Of a stretch of 64,000 bases of DNA, positions 1-10,551 are shown in pieces. Source of the DNA: Verrucomicrobiota bacterium (lineage in GTDB: Bacteria > Verrucomicrobiota > Verrucomicrobiia > Limisphaerales > J093); assembly GCA_027493615.1 (NCBI GenBank), contig JAOSKK010000001.1:62001-126000 (forward strand), read 5' to 3'. The position numbers were made by a program, and so were the translations under genes. The number at the start of each line of letters is the position of its first letter. Positions within the stretch are counted from its first letter, which is position 1. The notes beneath the pieces are model-generated. The model made no database searches and had not been told where the DNA came from. It saw only the letters and a program-made list of their open reading frames with translations.

Positions 1-137
1 CGGCGCTGCCGGCGGGCTGGGTGCTGCAGACCGCCCCAAGCGTCAACGGGCCGTGGACGACCCAGGCCGGGGCCACCACTCCGGTCACGGTGCCCATCGG
101 GGCGGCGAATGCGTTCCTCCGCGCGGCCAAGCCCTGA
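1..137 (+). CDS. C-terminal end of a secreted protein, 5' truncated
   Basis: The window opens inside a gene. The frame beginning at base 3 is open for 44 codons and stops at TGA 135-137. The residues are rich in Ala, Thr, Pro and Val and end in FLRAAKP. This looks like the tail of a large secreted verrucomicrobial protein (Ig-like or propeller type, often ending with a Phe-x-Arg motif), but no domain is complete enough to name it. A strong terminator 54 bases downstream supports a real gene end here. Confidence 0.55.
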   Translation, partial: ALPAGWVLQTAPSVNGPWTTQAGATTPVTVPIGAANAFLRAAKP

Positions 138-190
138 GGCTGACCGATACAGCCGAGCTTCCGCACCGCGGAACGCTCGCTGACTCACGA

Positions 191-219
191 GGGGGCCGGA
201 TGCGTCCGGCCCCCTTTTT
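191..219 (+). terminator. Rho-independent terminator
   Basis: A perfect 10-bp stem (GGGGGCCGGA paired with TCCGGCCCCC) closes a TGCG loop and is followed by TTTTT. It terminates the partial gene at the left edge. The mgtE gene converges on it from the other side. Confidence 0.85.
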
Positions 220-323
220 CATGAGGGTCCCTGCAGGTGGTGGTGGGGCTCGCGGGTGGCGGAGCGGAACTGGACACAAACGGCGTGGCGGACGAGGGCC
301 CCACGCACTGAGGGGGGAACCCG

Positions 324-1701
324 TTACAGCAAGGCGCCGCGCAGGACAACCTGCGCCACGCTGAAGTAGATGATCAGACCGGAGACATCCACCAGCGTGG
401 CCACAAAAGGTGTCGAGCAGACCGCCGGATCGAAGTTGAGCCGGCGCAGCCCAAACGGAAGCAGGGCTCCCACCACACTCCCGAAGGCGACCACGCCCAG
501 AAGACTCCCCCGACAGTCAGGCCCACACGCAGAAAGTGGTCGGTATACAGCGATGCCCGGTCGGGCCAAAGCGCGATGCGGAGGAAGCCAATCCCGGCCA
601 GGACGGCGCCGAGGGAGAGGCCGGTGACGATCTCCCGGTACAAGACACGACTCCAGTCGCGCAGTTCCACTTCACGGGTGGCCATGGCCCGGATGACGAG
701 GGTCGAGGCCTGCGCCCCGGAGTTCCCGCCGCTGCTGATGATGAGGGGATGAAGAGGGCGAGCACCAGGGCGTTGGCCAGGTCGGCTTCGTAATGCGTCA
801 TGGCCGTGGCGGTCAGCATCTGGCCAAGGAACAGCAGGACCAGCCAGCCGACGCGCTTGCGGATCATCGCGGGAATGCCCGTGCGCAGGTAAGGGGCTTC
901 GAGGGCCGCCATGCCACCCATCTTCTGGATGTCCTCGGTGGCCTCCTCCTCGACCACGTCCAGCACGTCATCCACGGTGACCACACCCACGAGGATGCCC
1001 TGGGAATCGACCACGGGCAGCACGGTGCGATCGTACTTCTGGAACGCCGCGATAGCGGTCTCCTGGTCGTCGGTGGCACGGAGCGAAATGACCTGGGGAT
1101 CGAGCAGTTCGGCCACGGGGGTGTCCAGTTCCGCGACGACAAGATGGCGGAGGCGGATGCCGCCGGCCAGGGTGCCGCGTGGCTCGACCACAAAGAGCTG
1201 GTTCAGGGTTTCCCGGTCCTTGCCCACGCGGCGGAGGTGGGCCAGCACCTCGGCCACCGTCCAGTGCTTCTGCACGGCCACGTACTCGGGCGTCATCCGC
1301 CGGCCAATGGAATCCTCGGGGTAGCCGAGCAACGTGACCGCGGTCTTGCGCTCCTCGGGGGAGAGGAGGTTCAGGAGTTTCTGGGTCGCGGCCGCGGGCA
1401 GTTCCTCGAGCAGCGCGGTACGATCGTCCGGCTCCATCTCGTTGAGGATCCGCGCCACCTGCTCGTTGCCCAGGGCCAGGAGCAGGCGTTCCTGGTCCTT
1501 GTGCCCCAGGTGTTCAAACGCATCCGCGGCCAGCGCTTGGGGGAGGATGCGCAGCAGCACCGCCTGATCCTCGGAAGGCAGGTCGGCCAGGATGTCGGCG
1601 ACCTCCGGGGGCGGGAAGCCGCAGAGGATTTCGCGGAGCCGATTGAACTCCCGCTGCTCGATCAGTTCCGCCAGCTCGGGTTTGAGGAGATGGCCAAGCA
1701 T
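324..1701 (-). CDS. mgtE: Magnesium transporter MgtE (two frameshifts)
   Basis: MgtE-type Mg2+ channel of the inner membrane, about 459 aa when repaired, which matches the family. From the ATG at 1701 it has the superhelical MgtE N domain (about residues 1-130), a CBS pair (about 135-265) that senses cytosolic Mg2+, then the transmembrane domain beginning at [13 protein letters not shown]. The frame breaks twice, each time by one missing base: near 745-748 in a G run, where FIP should continue [12 protein letters not shown], and near 500-505. The last frame ends ...VVLRGALL at 324. It lies 55 bp behind the HemN-like gene on the same strand and may be cotranscribed with it. Confidence 0.9.
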
Positions 1702-1756
1702 GCCCCCGAGCCTTCCGGTTTCCGGCGCGGCGGGGAAGCCGGAACTGACAGCCGGA

Positions 1757-3184
1757 TCAGGCGTACCGGTCGCCGCGATGCTCAGGCTTGAAGAACTCGT
1801 GCAGGAGGCGATCCACCTGGAGCAATCCCTGGCGCGTGATGGTGATGCGGTCGCCGTCGTCGCCGTTCGGCTGGAGGAAGCCCCCGTCGCGGAGCGTCGC
1901 CAGCGGGCCGGCAAAGCGGACACGCGGGTCCTCGCCAAACTTGCGGGTGAAATAGGCAGCGCTCACTGAGCCCAGCTTGAGCTGCAGGATGAACTCGCGG
2001 ATGTAACGCTCGTCTTCCGTCGGCGTCAGGGCGCGGTAGACCGGCAACTGTCCTCCGGCGAGCGGGGCCACGTAGGCGTCGAAGTCATGCTGATTCTGGT
2101 AATGGGTGCCGCCGATGTGTCCGAAGCTGGCCACGCCGATGCTGAGCAGGTCGGCGCCCGCCCAGAGGTAGTCGCGATAGACAAAGCGGGTGCGGGTCTT
2201 GTCCTTCACGGCGGTGTAGGCGCTGCCAACGGTGTACCCGGCTCGTTCGAGTTCCTGGAAGGCGTAGTCCACCCAGCGGCGCTTGGTGTCCCAGTCGGCC
2301 ACGGGGGCGACGAGTTTGCCCTCGGCCTTCATCTGCTGGTAGATGCCGGTGTTGAAGGGCACTTCCATCTGGTAGATGGTCACCGAGTCCGGGGCCAGTT
2401 CGAGGGTCTTGGCCACGGCCATCCGCCACTGGTCCTCGGTTTCCTCGACCATGCCGGCAATGAGATCGATGTTGATCTGCGGGAAACCGACCTCGCGGGC
2501 GTACGCGTAGGCGCGGGCGATCTCCTTCGAACGATGGGCCCGCCCGTTGATCTCGAGGATGTGATCGTCGAAGTGCTCGATGCCCAGGCTGAGACGGGTG
2601 ACGCCGATGGCCCGGAGAGCGGCCAGCTTGTGGTCGGTCAGCGTACCCGGTTCGCATTCGAAGGTGACTTCCTCGACCTCGTCCCAGGGGAGCAGCCGTT
2701 TCATGCCGTCGGTGAGGAACCGGAGCTGGTCCACGCTCAGGTAGCTGGGGGTGCCGCCGCCGAAGTAGACGAACCGGGGACTGCGGCCGTGGACGAAGGG
2801 TTTGCCGGCGTAGATCGTGAGCTCCTTCAACAGCGCGTCCAGGTAAGCGCGGATCGCCTGCGAGTCCTTGTCCGTGTAAACCTTGAAGTAGCAGAAGTGG
2901 CAGCGCTTCCGGCAAAACGGAATGTGAGCGTAGACGCCGAGGGGAGGGGCGAAGGGCGAAGGGCGAAGGGCGAGGGGCGAAGGGCGAGGTTCGATGTCCG
3001 AAGGGCGAAGGGCGAAGTGGGTGGAGGGGGTGGGGGTCGGCGGACGCTCGAGCGCGGCGAGGAAACCCGGCACGAACTCCGGTTTCCAGTAGGCGAACGG
3101 CGGGTAGTTCGAGACAAAGTAGTTCCCGACCGTTGTCTGCTTGGCCAGCGGTGGAGAGGTGGGAGAAGGAGTGGCGGTGCTCAT
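1757..3184 (-). CDS. HemN-like radical SAM coproporphyrinogen oxidase family protein
   Basis: Intact 475-aa radical SAM enzyme. The 4Fe-4S ligands are Cys91, Cys95 and Cys98 (CRKRCHFC), followed by the SAM-contact motif FGGGTPS near residue 145. The sequence resembles HemN/HemW/HutW proteins; the exact substrate cannot be read off. Between the N-terminal NYPPFAYW motif and the cysteines lies a low-complexity stretch of Ala-Leu-Arg-Pro-Ser-Pro-Phe-like units (residues about 50-82), encoded by ten copies of a 7-bp tandem repeat and absent from ordinary family members. Seven is not a multiple of three, so loss or gain of one unit would shift the frame. Confidence 0.82.
   Translation of the reverse strand: MSTATPSPTSPPLAKQTTVGNYFVSNYPPFAYWKPEFVPGFLAALERPPTPTPSTHFALRPSDIEPRPSPLALRPSPFAPPLGVYAHIPFCRKRCHFCYFKVYTDKDSQAIRAYLDALLKELTIYAGKPFVHGRSPRFVYFGGGTPSYLSVDQLRFLTDGMKRLLPWDEVEEVTFECEPGTLTDHKLAALRAIGVTRLSLGIEHFDDHILEINGRAHRSKEIARAYAYAREVGFPQINIDLIAGMVEETEDQWRMAVAKTLELAPDSVTIYQMEVPFNTGIYQQMKAEGKLVAPVADWDTKRRWVDYAFQELERAGYTVGSAYTAVKDKTRTRFVYRDYLWAGADLLSIGVASFGHIGGTHYQNQHDFDAYVAPLAGGQLPVYRALTPTEDERYIREFILQLKLGSVSAAYFTRKFGEDPRVRFAGPLATLRDGGFLQPNGDDGDRITITRQGLLQVDRLLHEFFKPEHRGDRYA
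2945..3014. repeat. Heptanucleotide tandem repeat inside the HemN-like gene
   Basis: Ten consecutive 7-bp units with consensus AAGGGCG, seven exact or one-base variants and the rest more diverged. Because three units make 21 bp, the encoded protein repeats every seven residues. It lies within the coding region of the HemN-like gene. Confidence 0.9.
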
Positions 3185-3237
3185 GGCTTCAGGACTCGGC
3201 CGGCGTCGGAGATTTCCAGGTCATTCGTCTCTTCGTT

Positions 3238-3303
3238 GCACTCGCACCCACAGTCGCGCTCTTACTCGTACTCGTACTCGTAATCGTACTGATACTCCTC
3301 ATC
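3238..3303. repeat. Degenerate hexanucleotide repeat (CTCGTA type)
   Basis: The gap upstream of the HemN-like gene carries a run of CTCGTA-like hexamers grading into related sequence. No gene or promoter is convincing in it. Confidence 0.6.
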
Positions 3304-3310
3304 CCGCCCC

Positions 3311-3715
3311 TCACCGCGTGTCCTCACCGTGCGGTTCCGTCGTCGCGTCGTGCAGGCGGTAACCCGAGTTGGTCCTGATCAACCCGACGAGCATGGAGAC
3401 GATGCTCCACAAGCGGTCTCTACCCGGGCGCACCGCATTTTCCGTCGATTGCCCTTTGGCAACGAGCACATCCAGGGCCGCAGCGCATTCCAAGGCGGAG
3501 CCCCGACCGTTGTCGAGGTATCGGCAGCGATCGGCGGGGGTGTGCTTTCCGTTGCCCTCGGCGAGGTTCAGTGGAATCGAGGTGCTGGCGCGGTCCAACT
3601 GATCTCTCACCGACAAGGACTCGGGCGGTTTCTGGAGGATCGGCTCGAGCCATCCGATGAAGGCCAGCCCAGCTTGGTAGACCTCCGGTTTCTCATGGTC
3701 AAACTGGCGATGCAT
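3311..3715 (-). CDS. Four-helix bundle protein (23S rRNA IVS-type family)
   Basis: 134-aa protein from ATG 3715 (MHRQFDHEK). The pattern VYQAGLAFI...LSVRDQLDRASTSIPLNLAEGNGK is the hallmark of the four-helix-bundle / S23 family, first found as ORFs in 23S rRNA intervening sequences and now common as free-standing genes. The family forms helical-bundle oligomers; its role is unknown. It ends at TGA 3311-3313. No rRNA is nearby. Confidence 0.85.
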   Translation of the reverse strand: MHRQFDHEKPEVYQAGLAFIGWLEPILQKPPESLSVRDQLDRASTSIPLNLAEGNGKHTPADRCRYLDNGRGSALECAAALDVLVAKGQSTENAVRPGRDRLWSIVSMLVGLIRTNSGYRLHDATTEPHGEDTR

Positions 3716-3774
3716 GGATGAGGAGGGGGGTGGGTACGAGCAGGAGGATGATGTGGAGGAGGGAGGGGGCAATT

Positions 3775-4958
3775 TCACGGCGATCCGGCGGCGCCGAAGC
3801 AATACACCGCACCATCCTCGCTGCCCACCACGATCCGGCCGGCGGCCACGGCGGGCGAGGCGGTCACGGCTTCGCCGATCTCGTAGTGCCACAGCTCGCG
3901 GCCGTCCGCCAGCGACACCAGATAGACCCGGCCATCGTCCGAGCCCACCACCACACGGTCGCCCGCGATGACCGGCGAACTGTCGACCTTGCCGCGGGTG
4001 GTGAAGCTCCAGAGCCGCTTACCGTCGGCCCGGTTGACGCAATGCAGTCGCTTGTCACGGCCGCCGAACACCACGCGATCCGCGGTCACCGCCGGGGAGG
4101 CGAAGTAGGGGAAGTTGCGGTCCTTGAAGGTCCAGGCCGGTTCGCCCCTGGCCAGGTCGATGCACAGAAACTCGTTGCCATAATGACCGAAGTAGGCGCG
4201 GCCGCCCGCGAGCGCGACCGATCCCGCCACGTAGGCACCCGCCTCGATTTCCTTCGCCTTCGCGCCCGTGGCGAGGTCGATCACATGGAGGATGGCGTCG
4301 CAGCCCCCGAAGACCGTCTGGCCGGCGGCGACCGCGGGGGCGCCGTTGATGTAGTTGCCGGTCTCATAGACCCAGTTGCTGCGCCCGGTGCCGGCGTCGA
4401 CGCAGTAGAGCTTGAAGTCGTAGCTGCCGAAGACAATCCAGCGGCCGTCGCCGCCGGGCGGGCAAACCAGTTGGGCGAGCCCAGAATGCGGTCGTCGGTG
4501 GAAAACTTCCAGACGGGGGTGCCGTCCGCGACACGGACCGCGTGCAGGGAGTTGTCACTGGATCCGACGAACACGCGGCCGTCGAGGACGAGCGGCGACG
4601 ACTCGATGGGGCCGTCGGTGGCATAAGACCACAGCTTCCGGCCGTTGGCCAGGTCCAGTGCGTACAGGCGGCCGTCGTCCGATCCGACATAGACCTTGCC
4701 CTCGGCGATGGCGGCCGAGGACTTGACCGGTTTTTCGGTCTTGAACGACCAGAGCAGTTGGGGCCTGTCCGGCAGGGACGTCGTCGCGAGGCCGAGCAGC
4801 GCCGGGTTGCCGCGGAACATCGGCCATGCATCGGGCGGTGGTGGAGCGGCCTCGTCCGCGGCGAGCACGGGCACGGCGGTGAGCAGCGCCAGGCTCAGGA
4901 GGGCGGGGCGGCTGGCTGCCGCATTCCGGGTCCGAAGTCGAATGTCGTGCGTGGTCAT
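3775..4958 (-). CDS. PQQ-like beta-propeller repeat protein, exported (one frameshift)
   Basis: About 394 aa when repaired. The ATG at 4958 opens a signal peptide (LLSLALLTAVPVLAADEA). The rest is a string of propeller blades of the form VYVGSDDGRLYALDLANG...LWSY, typical of PQQ-like/BamB-like proteins; no quinone-binding site can be claimed. One base is missing in the C/G run at 4456-4458, where FARP should continue GGDGRWIVFGSYDFKLYC. The final blades (start near 4284) read to TGA at 3775. The role is probably periplasmic scaffold or binding, by inference. Confidence 0.83.
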
Positions 4959-5256
4959 GTGCCAAGGTGTCCCAAGGTGTCGCCGAGGCGGCGCGAAGGG
5001 CCGCGGCCGGCGATGGGCGGAAATATCGGGCAGCCCCCGGGGGTTGGCAAACCGAACCCGGGAATGGGCGCGGCTTGGCAAGGCAATTATTGGCTATTCT
5101 TTCACAAATGGCGGGAAGCCACCCGGCTCGCGCCGGTCCGATAGTGCGGCCGGTTACTGGCAGCGGATGCGCGCGAATCATCATGGCGCAGGGCGAAGCT
5201 CGGTCGGGGATCTTTCCCCGGCGGGCGCCGGCCCGGTGGGAGCAGCGGACCCGGCG

Positions 5257-6219
5257 ATGGATCGGCCGGAGACGCCCCATCATCGCGCGGAGGGAGGGGG
5301 CCATGCCGCGGTGCCGTTGGGCACGTCGGTGCGGACGGGCGCGGGACCGGTTCGGGAATCGGGAGGGGTGGGGTCCCGGTGGGAAACGGCGTTCGGCTAT
5401 TCCCGCGATTTTCTCCGCAACCGGTTCGTGTATGTGGTGGTGTCGCCGCGGGCGCACGGCCTCTCGGTGGGCATCAACATGAATCCGGACAAGCAGTGCA
5501 ACTTCGACTGCGTGTACTGCGAGGTGAATCGGCAGGTGCCAGCCCGCGAGCAGCAACTCGAGGTGCCGGTGATGGTGCGCGAGCTGCACCAGACGCTGGG
5601 ACTGATCCGTGACGGCCGGCTGCATGATGTGCCGGCGTTGCGTTCGTTGCCGGAGGAGTTGCTCGAACTGCGGCACGTGGCCTTGAGCGGCGACGGGGAA
5701 CCCACGTTGTGTCCGAACTTCTACGAAGCGGTGCAGGGAGTGCTGCACGTGCGGGCACTGGGTGAGTTGCCGTTCTTCAAGGTGGTGCTGGTCTCCAATG
5801 CGACCGGATTGGACCGGCCGGAGGTCCAGGCCGGGCTGCACGCACTGTCGCCGCCGGACGAAGTATGGCTCAAGCTGGACGGGGGATCGCGGGAGTACAT
5901 CGAGCGGATCGACCGCCCGACGGTGGCACTCGAGAAGGTGCTCGACAACATCCTGCTGGTGGGCCGCCAGCGCCCCATCGTCATCCAGAGCCTGTTTCCC
6001 AAGCTCGGTGACGCGGAGCCGGCCGAGGAGGAGATCGAGGCGTTTGTCGCGCGCCTGCGGGATCTGCGCGATGCCGGGGCGCGGATCGCGTTGGTGCAGA
6101 TCTACTCCGCCATGCGTCCGACGATGCTCCCCGAGTGCGGGCACCTGCCGCTTCGCACCCTGTCGCGCATCGCCCATGCCGTGCGCGCCGGGACGGGGCT
6201 CCGCGCCGAGGTCTTCTGA
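5257..6219 (+). CDS. Radical SAM protein (COG0731-like)
   Basis: 320 aa from ATG 5257. Cluster-binding cysteines are in CNFDCVYC, followed by LSGDGEPTLCPNF, a pattern of COG0731/wyosine-base-type radical SAM oxidoreductases. The substrate is unknown. The start is uncertain: homologous sequence really begins near GYSRDFLRNRFVY, and a GTG near 5367 with GGGAGG before it is a good alternative. The 298-bp gap before it (4959-5256) shows no further gene. Confidence 0.8.
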   Translation: MDRPETPHHRAEGGGHAAVPLGTSVRTGAGPVRESGGVGSRWETAFGYSRDFLRNRFVYVVVSPRAHGLSVGINMNPDKQCNFDCVYCEVNRQVPAREQQLEVPVMVRELHQTLGLIRDGRLHDVPALRSLPEELLELRHVALSGDGEPTLCPNFYEAVQGVLHVRALGELPFFKVVLVSNATGLDRPEVQAGLHALSPPDEVWLKLDGGSREYIERIDRPTVALEKVLDNILLVGRQRPIVIQSLFPKLGDAEPAEEEIEAFVARLRDLRDAGARIALVQIYSAMRPTMLPECGHLPLRTLSRIAHAVRAGTGLRAEVF

Positions 6220-6503
6220 GGAGTGAAGGCGACCGCAGGGCGGTGCGGCTGTCGGGAGGGATAGCACGCGCCGCGCCGCCTCGGCCTGCGACCCCGGGTT
6301 TCCTGCGGGTTTTTCTCACTGTTCACGGCGGGTCGACGCTTGCAACCGCGGCGAACATGACCATAATTTGTCCGTGCGTCGCCAAGTATTGAATGGTTGC
6401 GGTCCTGAAGGCGGGCGGCCTGACGGAACGAGTTCCGGCGGGAGGCGCGCGAGGCAGGCGGGGCCGTGGCGGGATTCGAGCGGGGAACGGAGGGGTCCGG
6501 GCC

Positions 6504-7388
6504 ATGACCTCGAACGGCAAGAGCATCATCGAGGCCCTGAGCAGCTCGAAGCTGTATCAGGACTATTGTCGCGCTTTCAACGACCTCACCGGGCTGCCCT
6601 TGACCTTGCGCCCGGTCGAGTCCTGGCAGTTGCCGTATCACGGCAAGCGCAACGAAAACGCCTATTGCGCAATGATGGCGATGCGGAGCAGCACCTGCGC
6701 GGCCTGCCTGCAGACGCAGCAGGTGCTTTCGGAGGGCGCGACGAAGGAGCCCCGGTCCGTGACGTGCGGCTCGGGGCTGACGGAGACGGCGGTGCCCATC
6801 CGCATCGGCGAGCGGTTGGTGGGTTTCCTGCAGACCGGCCAGGCTTTTCGGCGGAAGCCGACGGCGGCGCAGTTTGAGCGGCTGGCCAAGCAGGTGGACA
6901 AGCTGGGTCCGGCAGTCAGCGCCGGCGAGCTCAAACGCGCTTACTTCAACACCCGGGTGCTGTCCGCGAAAGAGCACGAAGGCATCGTCCGCATGCTCGC
7001 GGTGTTCTCACAGCACCTCGCCGTGGTCAGCAACCAGTTGGTCGTGCGGCAGGAACACCCGGAGCCGGCCATGGTCACCCGGGCCAAGGAGTTCATCGAG
7101 GAACGGCAGGCCGAGGATCTTTCCCTCACCGACGTCGCGCGGGCGGTCAACGCCAGCACATTCTACTTCTGCAAGGTCTTCAAGAAGAGCACGGGCATCA
7201 ACTTCACCGACTACGTCTCGCGCGTCCGGATCGAGAAGGCCAAAAACCTGGCCCTGAACCCGAACCTGCGCATCAGCGAGATCGCCTTCGAGGTTGGCTT
7301 CCAATCTCTCACGCACTTCAACCGCGTCTTCAAGCGCATCACGGGGATGTCGCCTACCCAGTACCGGTCCCAACTGCCCTCGGGTTAG
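6504..7388 (+). CDS. AraC-family transcriptional regulator with PocR sensor domain
   Basis: 294 aa from ATG 6504, with a GGAGGGG Shine-Dalgarno-like stretch just upstream. The N-terminal half (LYQDYCRAFNDLTGLPLTL..., Cys-rich STCAACLQ near residue 70) matches the PocR ligand-binding domain. Residues about 195-290 form the double helix-turn-helix AraC DNA-binding domain, including the signature IAFEVGFQSLTHFNRVFKR and ending GMSPTQYR. It converges on the ccsA operon, so its target is not evident from neighbours. Intact reading frame. Confidence 0.88.
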   Translation: MTSNGKSIIEALSSSKLYQDYCRAFNDLTGLPLTLRPVESWQLPYHGKRNENAYCAMMAMRSSTCAACLQTQQVLSEGATKEPRSVTCGSGLTETAVPIRIGERLVGFLQTGQAFRRKPTAAQFERLAKQVDKLGPAVSAGELKRAYFNTRVLSAKEHEGIVRMLAVFSQHLAVVSNQLVVRQEHPEPAMVTRAKEFIEERQAEDLSLTDVARAVNASTFYFCKVFKKSTGINFTDYVSRVRIEKAKNLALNPNLRISEIAFEVGFQSLTHFNRVFKRITGMSPTQYRSQLPSG

Positions 7389-7435
7389 CCGGATTCCCCT
7401 GCCCCCGCGGCAGGCGCCACCGTGAGGAGGCGGAG

Positions 7436-9316
7436 TCAAGCCGCACTGGGCACACGTCCGTTAGACGCAAGCGGGTCGGGGGCGGCGCGCAGGCTGGCCC
7501 AGTACTTGAGGGGGAGCGAGCCCAGGGCGATGAGGAGGAGTTGGCTGGCGATGAAGGTGTAGAGCCAGAACGCGGCCTTGTCCATGAAACCATAGGAGTG
7601 CAGGCCCACGCCCAACATGTTGACGCCAAACCAGGAGAAGCTGGTGACGATGTTGCCGAAGATGGCGAGGTTCATGAGACCGCGTTCGCGGATCAGGCCT
7701 CCCCAGCGCGCGTGGAGGATCAAAAGCGTTCCAGAGCACGATGATGAGGGCTCCGTTCTCCTTCGGGTCCCAGCCCCAGAAGCGGCCCCACGATTGGTCG
7801 GCCCAAATGCCGCCCAGGACGGTGCCCACGAAGCTGAAGAGGGTCGCGAAGCAGAGCGTGCCATAGACCATCCGGTTGAGGGCGGCCCGGGTCTCGGGTC
7901 CCAGCCCGCGGGTCAACACGCCTCGCAGGACAAACAGGATGCCGAGGAAACCGGCGACATAGGTGGCCGAATAGCCCAGGGTGATGGTGATGACGTGCGT
8001 GGTCAGCCAGAAGTTGCTGTCGAGCACCGCCCGCATCATCTCCATGGTGTCGCCTCCGAGGGCCAGGTTGTGGGCGATGATCTGCGTGACGAAGCCGATG
8101 GTGGCCGCCATGACCAGGCCGACGCTGTCGCGGTAGATGCGCTCCAGAATGACCCCGAGGACGACCGCGCCCCAGCCCACAAAGACGGCTGAGGAATATA
8201 GGTTGGTCACCGGGGGCGGCCCTCGAGGACCATGCGGAAGACGATGCCAATGCTGTGCACGAGGAGTCCCAGCACCAGCAGGTAGAAACCGGACCGGTTC
8301 AATGGCTGTTGCCAGCCGAACCAGGAGGCGCACCCGAAAAGAAAGGCAACCAGGTAGATGACCGTGCTGAGGTAGAAGGGGTGCCAGTTCTGGTAGAGGA
8401 ATTCGAGGCGGCCCTTCCGCACCTCCGGGCCGAGGCGCTCGGTGAGCCATTGCTGGTAGCGGGTCAGGGCGTCATTGAAGGCGGCGGGCTTGCCGTCGTG
8501 GTAGGCGGTGGCCATCTCGGCATACGCGAGCGCGGCCGTGGGCACCTGACGGCTCTGGACGACGTCGAAAAGCCCCGTGCCGATGTTCGACCAGTCGTCG
8601 CGTTTCTGCTCCGGGTGCGGCGGCGGGATGATCAACGGGTAAGCCACCTGCGCAAGCATCTGGTAGCGCTGCACCAGCCGGGCGAGCTGGCTGAGGGCTT
8701 TCTGATCGACGGGTTCGCCGGCCTCGTGTTGCGCCACCGCCGCCAGACCCGGGCCGAGGACCTGCTGAAACTCGCGGAGCTCGGCGTGGAAATCGTGGGT
8801 GTCCTCGGGACGGACGCTGTTCTTGAGCCGCTGATACAGGCTCAGACCGTGGTGCAATTGGAGCACGGCCTTCTGGAAGGTGTCGCGCCGGGCGGACTCG
8901 ATCTTGCCGGCGCGGCGAGCCTGCTGGTCGATGGCCTCGAAGTGCGGTTCGAGCTGGGTGTAGGACGCGTAGAGCGTGCCTTCAGGAGGGAGCCCCACCA
9001 GGCTGCGGACTTCGGGATGATCGACCCGGAAGACGGGCCGCTGGTCGGCGCTCTCGCCCTTGAGGGTAAGCTCCATGAACCACTCCAGCGCGGACAGGGT
9101 TCCTCCCTTCCCATCCGGCACGGTCTGGCGCGTGCGGATCATGAGGAGCGCATTCCGGGCGACCGAATCGAGCGGTTGAACCCGCCCGTTCAGCAGCACG
9201 GGTAGCCGACCGAAATCGGTGGTCCGGAACTCACCGACGTTCGGCGGAGGGCGCAGGGCAGCCAGCACCCAGAGGGCGAAGAGGGACACCACGATCCAGG
9301 GGACCAGTCGTTTCAT
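7436..9316 (-). CDS. ccsA: Large CcsA-type cytochrome c biogenesis protein (two frameshifts)
   Basis: System II haem delivery protein of the inner membrane, 626 aa when repaired. From ATG 9316 a membrane anchor leads into a long periplasmic N-terminal region (FGRLPVLLNGRVQPLDSVAR), as in the enlarged CcsA of Bacteroidetes, Planctomycetes and Verrucomicrobia. The C-terminal CcsA domain carries the tryptophan-rich WWD-type motif GRFWGWDPKENGAL. One C is missing near 8211-8215, which creates a false stop after EGRPR where EGRPPVTNLYSS is expected. One T is extra near 7725-7730 (NAF for NALILHARWGG). It ends PSAA at 7436. Directly downstream of resB (18 bp). Confidence 0.88.
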
Positions 9317-9334
9317 GGGAGGCAAAGGCGGAGG

Positions 9335-10551
9335 TTACGCGGTGGGGGCGAGCTCGCGCGAACGACGGGCACGGCGCTCGGCGGTCGGTGGCGCGGAGGT
9401 TGCAGGTGGCGGAGCGGGGCGGCGGCGCTGACGCACGAAACCGAGGAGATGAGCGGTGAACTGCCAGGTAAGCCCGAGACCCACGAGGATGCAGGCGATG
9501 TAGGGCACGAGCCAGCCGGGATTGCGGACCACCTGCAGGGTGGAGGTGGCACGCTGGCCCTGGCGCCGCAGGGCCTCGTCGGCGGCCATCTGGTATTGAT
9601 AGAAGGTAAACCCGCCGTACCGCAGGGGATTGTTCATGTAGATCAAGGTCTCGCGGTCCTCGGTGGTGCCGGCTGGGCGCAGGCGGACACGACTGGAGAA
9701 GTTGCGCGGGATCTCGGTACCCTTGTACTTGTCGTGACGCGCCTCGAGCAGGGTGATGGCGAAGGGCTTGTAATAGCGGGCCAGGCGGAGGGCGAGTTGA
9801 TAGCGCTTGCCGTCGTGCTCGAAGGTCTCCGGCTCCATGAACCACTCGCTGACCCACCGTTTGCCCAGCGATCCCTGGGGGCCGATCAACTCGATCTCGG
9901 CCGCGGGAACATTGCGACTGTCGGTCGTGGTCACCGGCGGGCGCTCGGCGAAGGGGTCGGCGACGGTGTTGGTGTGTCCGCGGATCGGAGCCGCGTTGAC
10001 CCAGAACCGGAGGACCTTGATGGCAAACGGCAGTTGCGGATGACGAATCTCGGCACCCGCGCGGAGGTGGGACTCGGGGATCGCCACCACGTGATCATGG
10101 TCGGGGTGCGAGGGATCAATGATGGCGAGCTCCGTGCGACGCTGGGATTCCGAATAGCTCTTGGTCTGCCCTCGGCCAACTGCATCACGCTCTCCTGCTG
10201 GGAAAGGTCGGTCCAGAGCTGGCCCAGGAGGAGGAACACCAGACCCACGTGGATGAGGATCAGCCCCGGCCGCAGGCGCTTGAGCCCGAAACGCACGCCG
10301 TAAGCGACGAGCAGGTTGATGATCAGGACCCCCCCGATGAGGTAACCACCGGGGAAGACGGGGATGCGCAGGCCTGTGCCGGGGAGCTCCCAGAAGACGA
10401 AGAAGCTCTGGAAATACCGCGACTGCACGGCGTAGAGCCCTTGTTCGACCTGCGCCATCGTGCCCACGAAGACCAGCACCGTCGCAAGGGCCAGGCAGAC
10501 CACGGTCAGCCGCAGCGAACTGAAGAACCGAACCAGAGAATCAACGATCAT
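9335..10551 (-). CDS. resB: ResB-like cytochrome c biogenesis protein (one frameshift)
   Basis: 405 aa when repaired; partner of CcsA in system II cytochrome c maturation. ATG 10551 opens a hydrophobic segment (SLRLTVVCLALATVLVFVGTM), then TM segments near IGGVLIINLLVAYG and LILIHVGLVFLLLG, a periplasmic domain, and a last TM near WLVPYIACILVGLGL. One C is missing near 10165, where QLAEG should run into QTKSYSESQRR. The start overlaps the stop of the upstream lipoprotein gene by 11 bp, so the three genes form an operon. Confidence 0.86.

Noticed and set aside
4555..6267. 570-codon minus-strand ORF across the radical SAM gene
   Set aside because: Antisense to the CNFDCVYC radical SAM protein; His/Arg/Gln-rich shadow translation.
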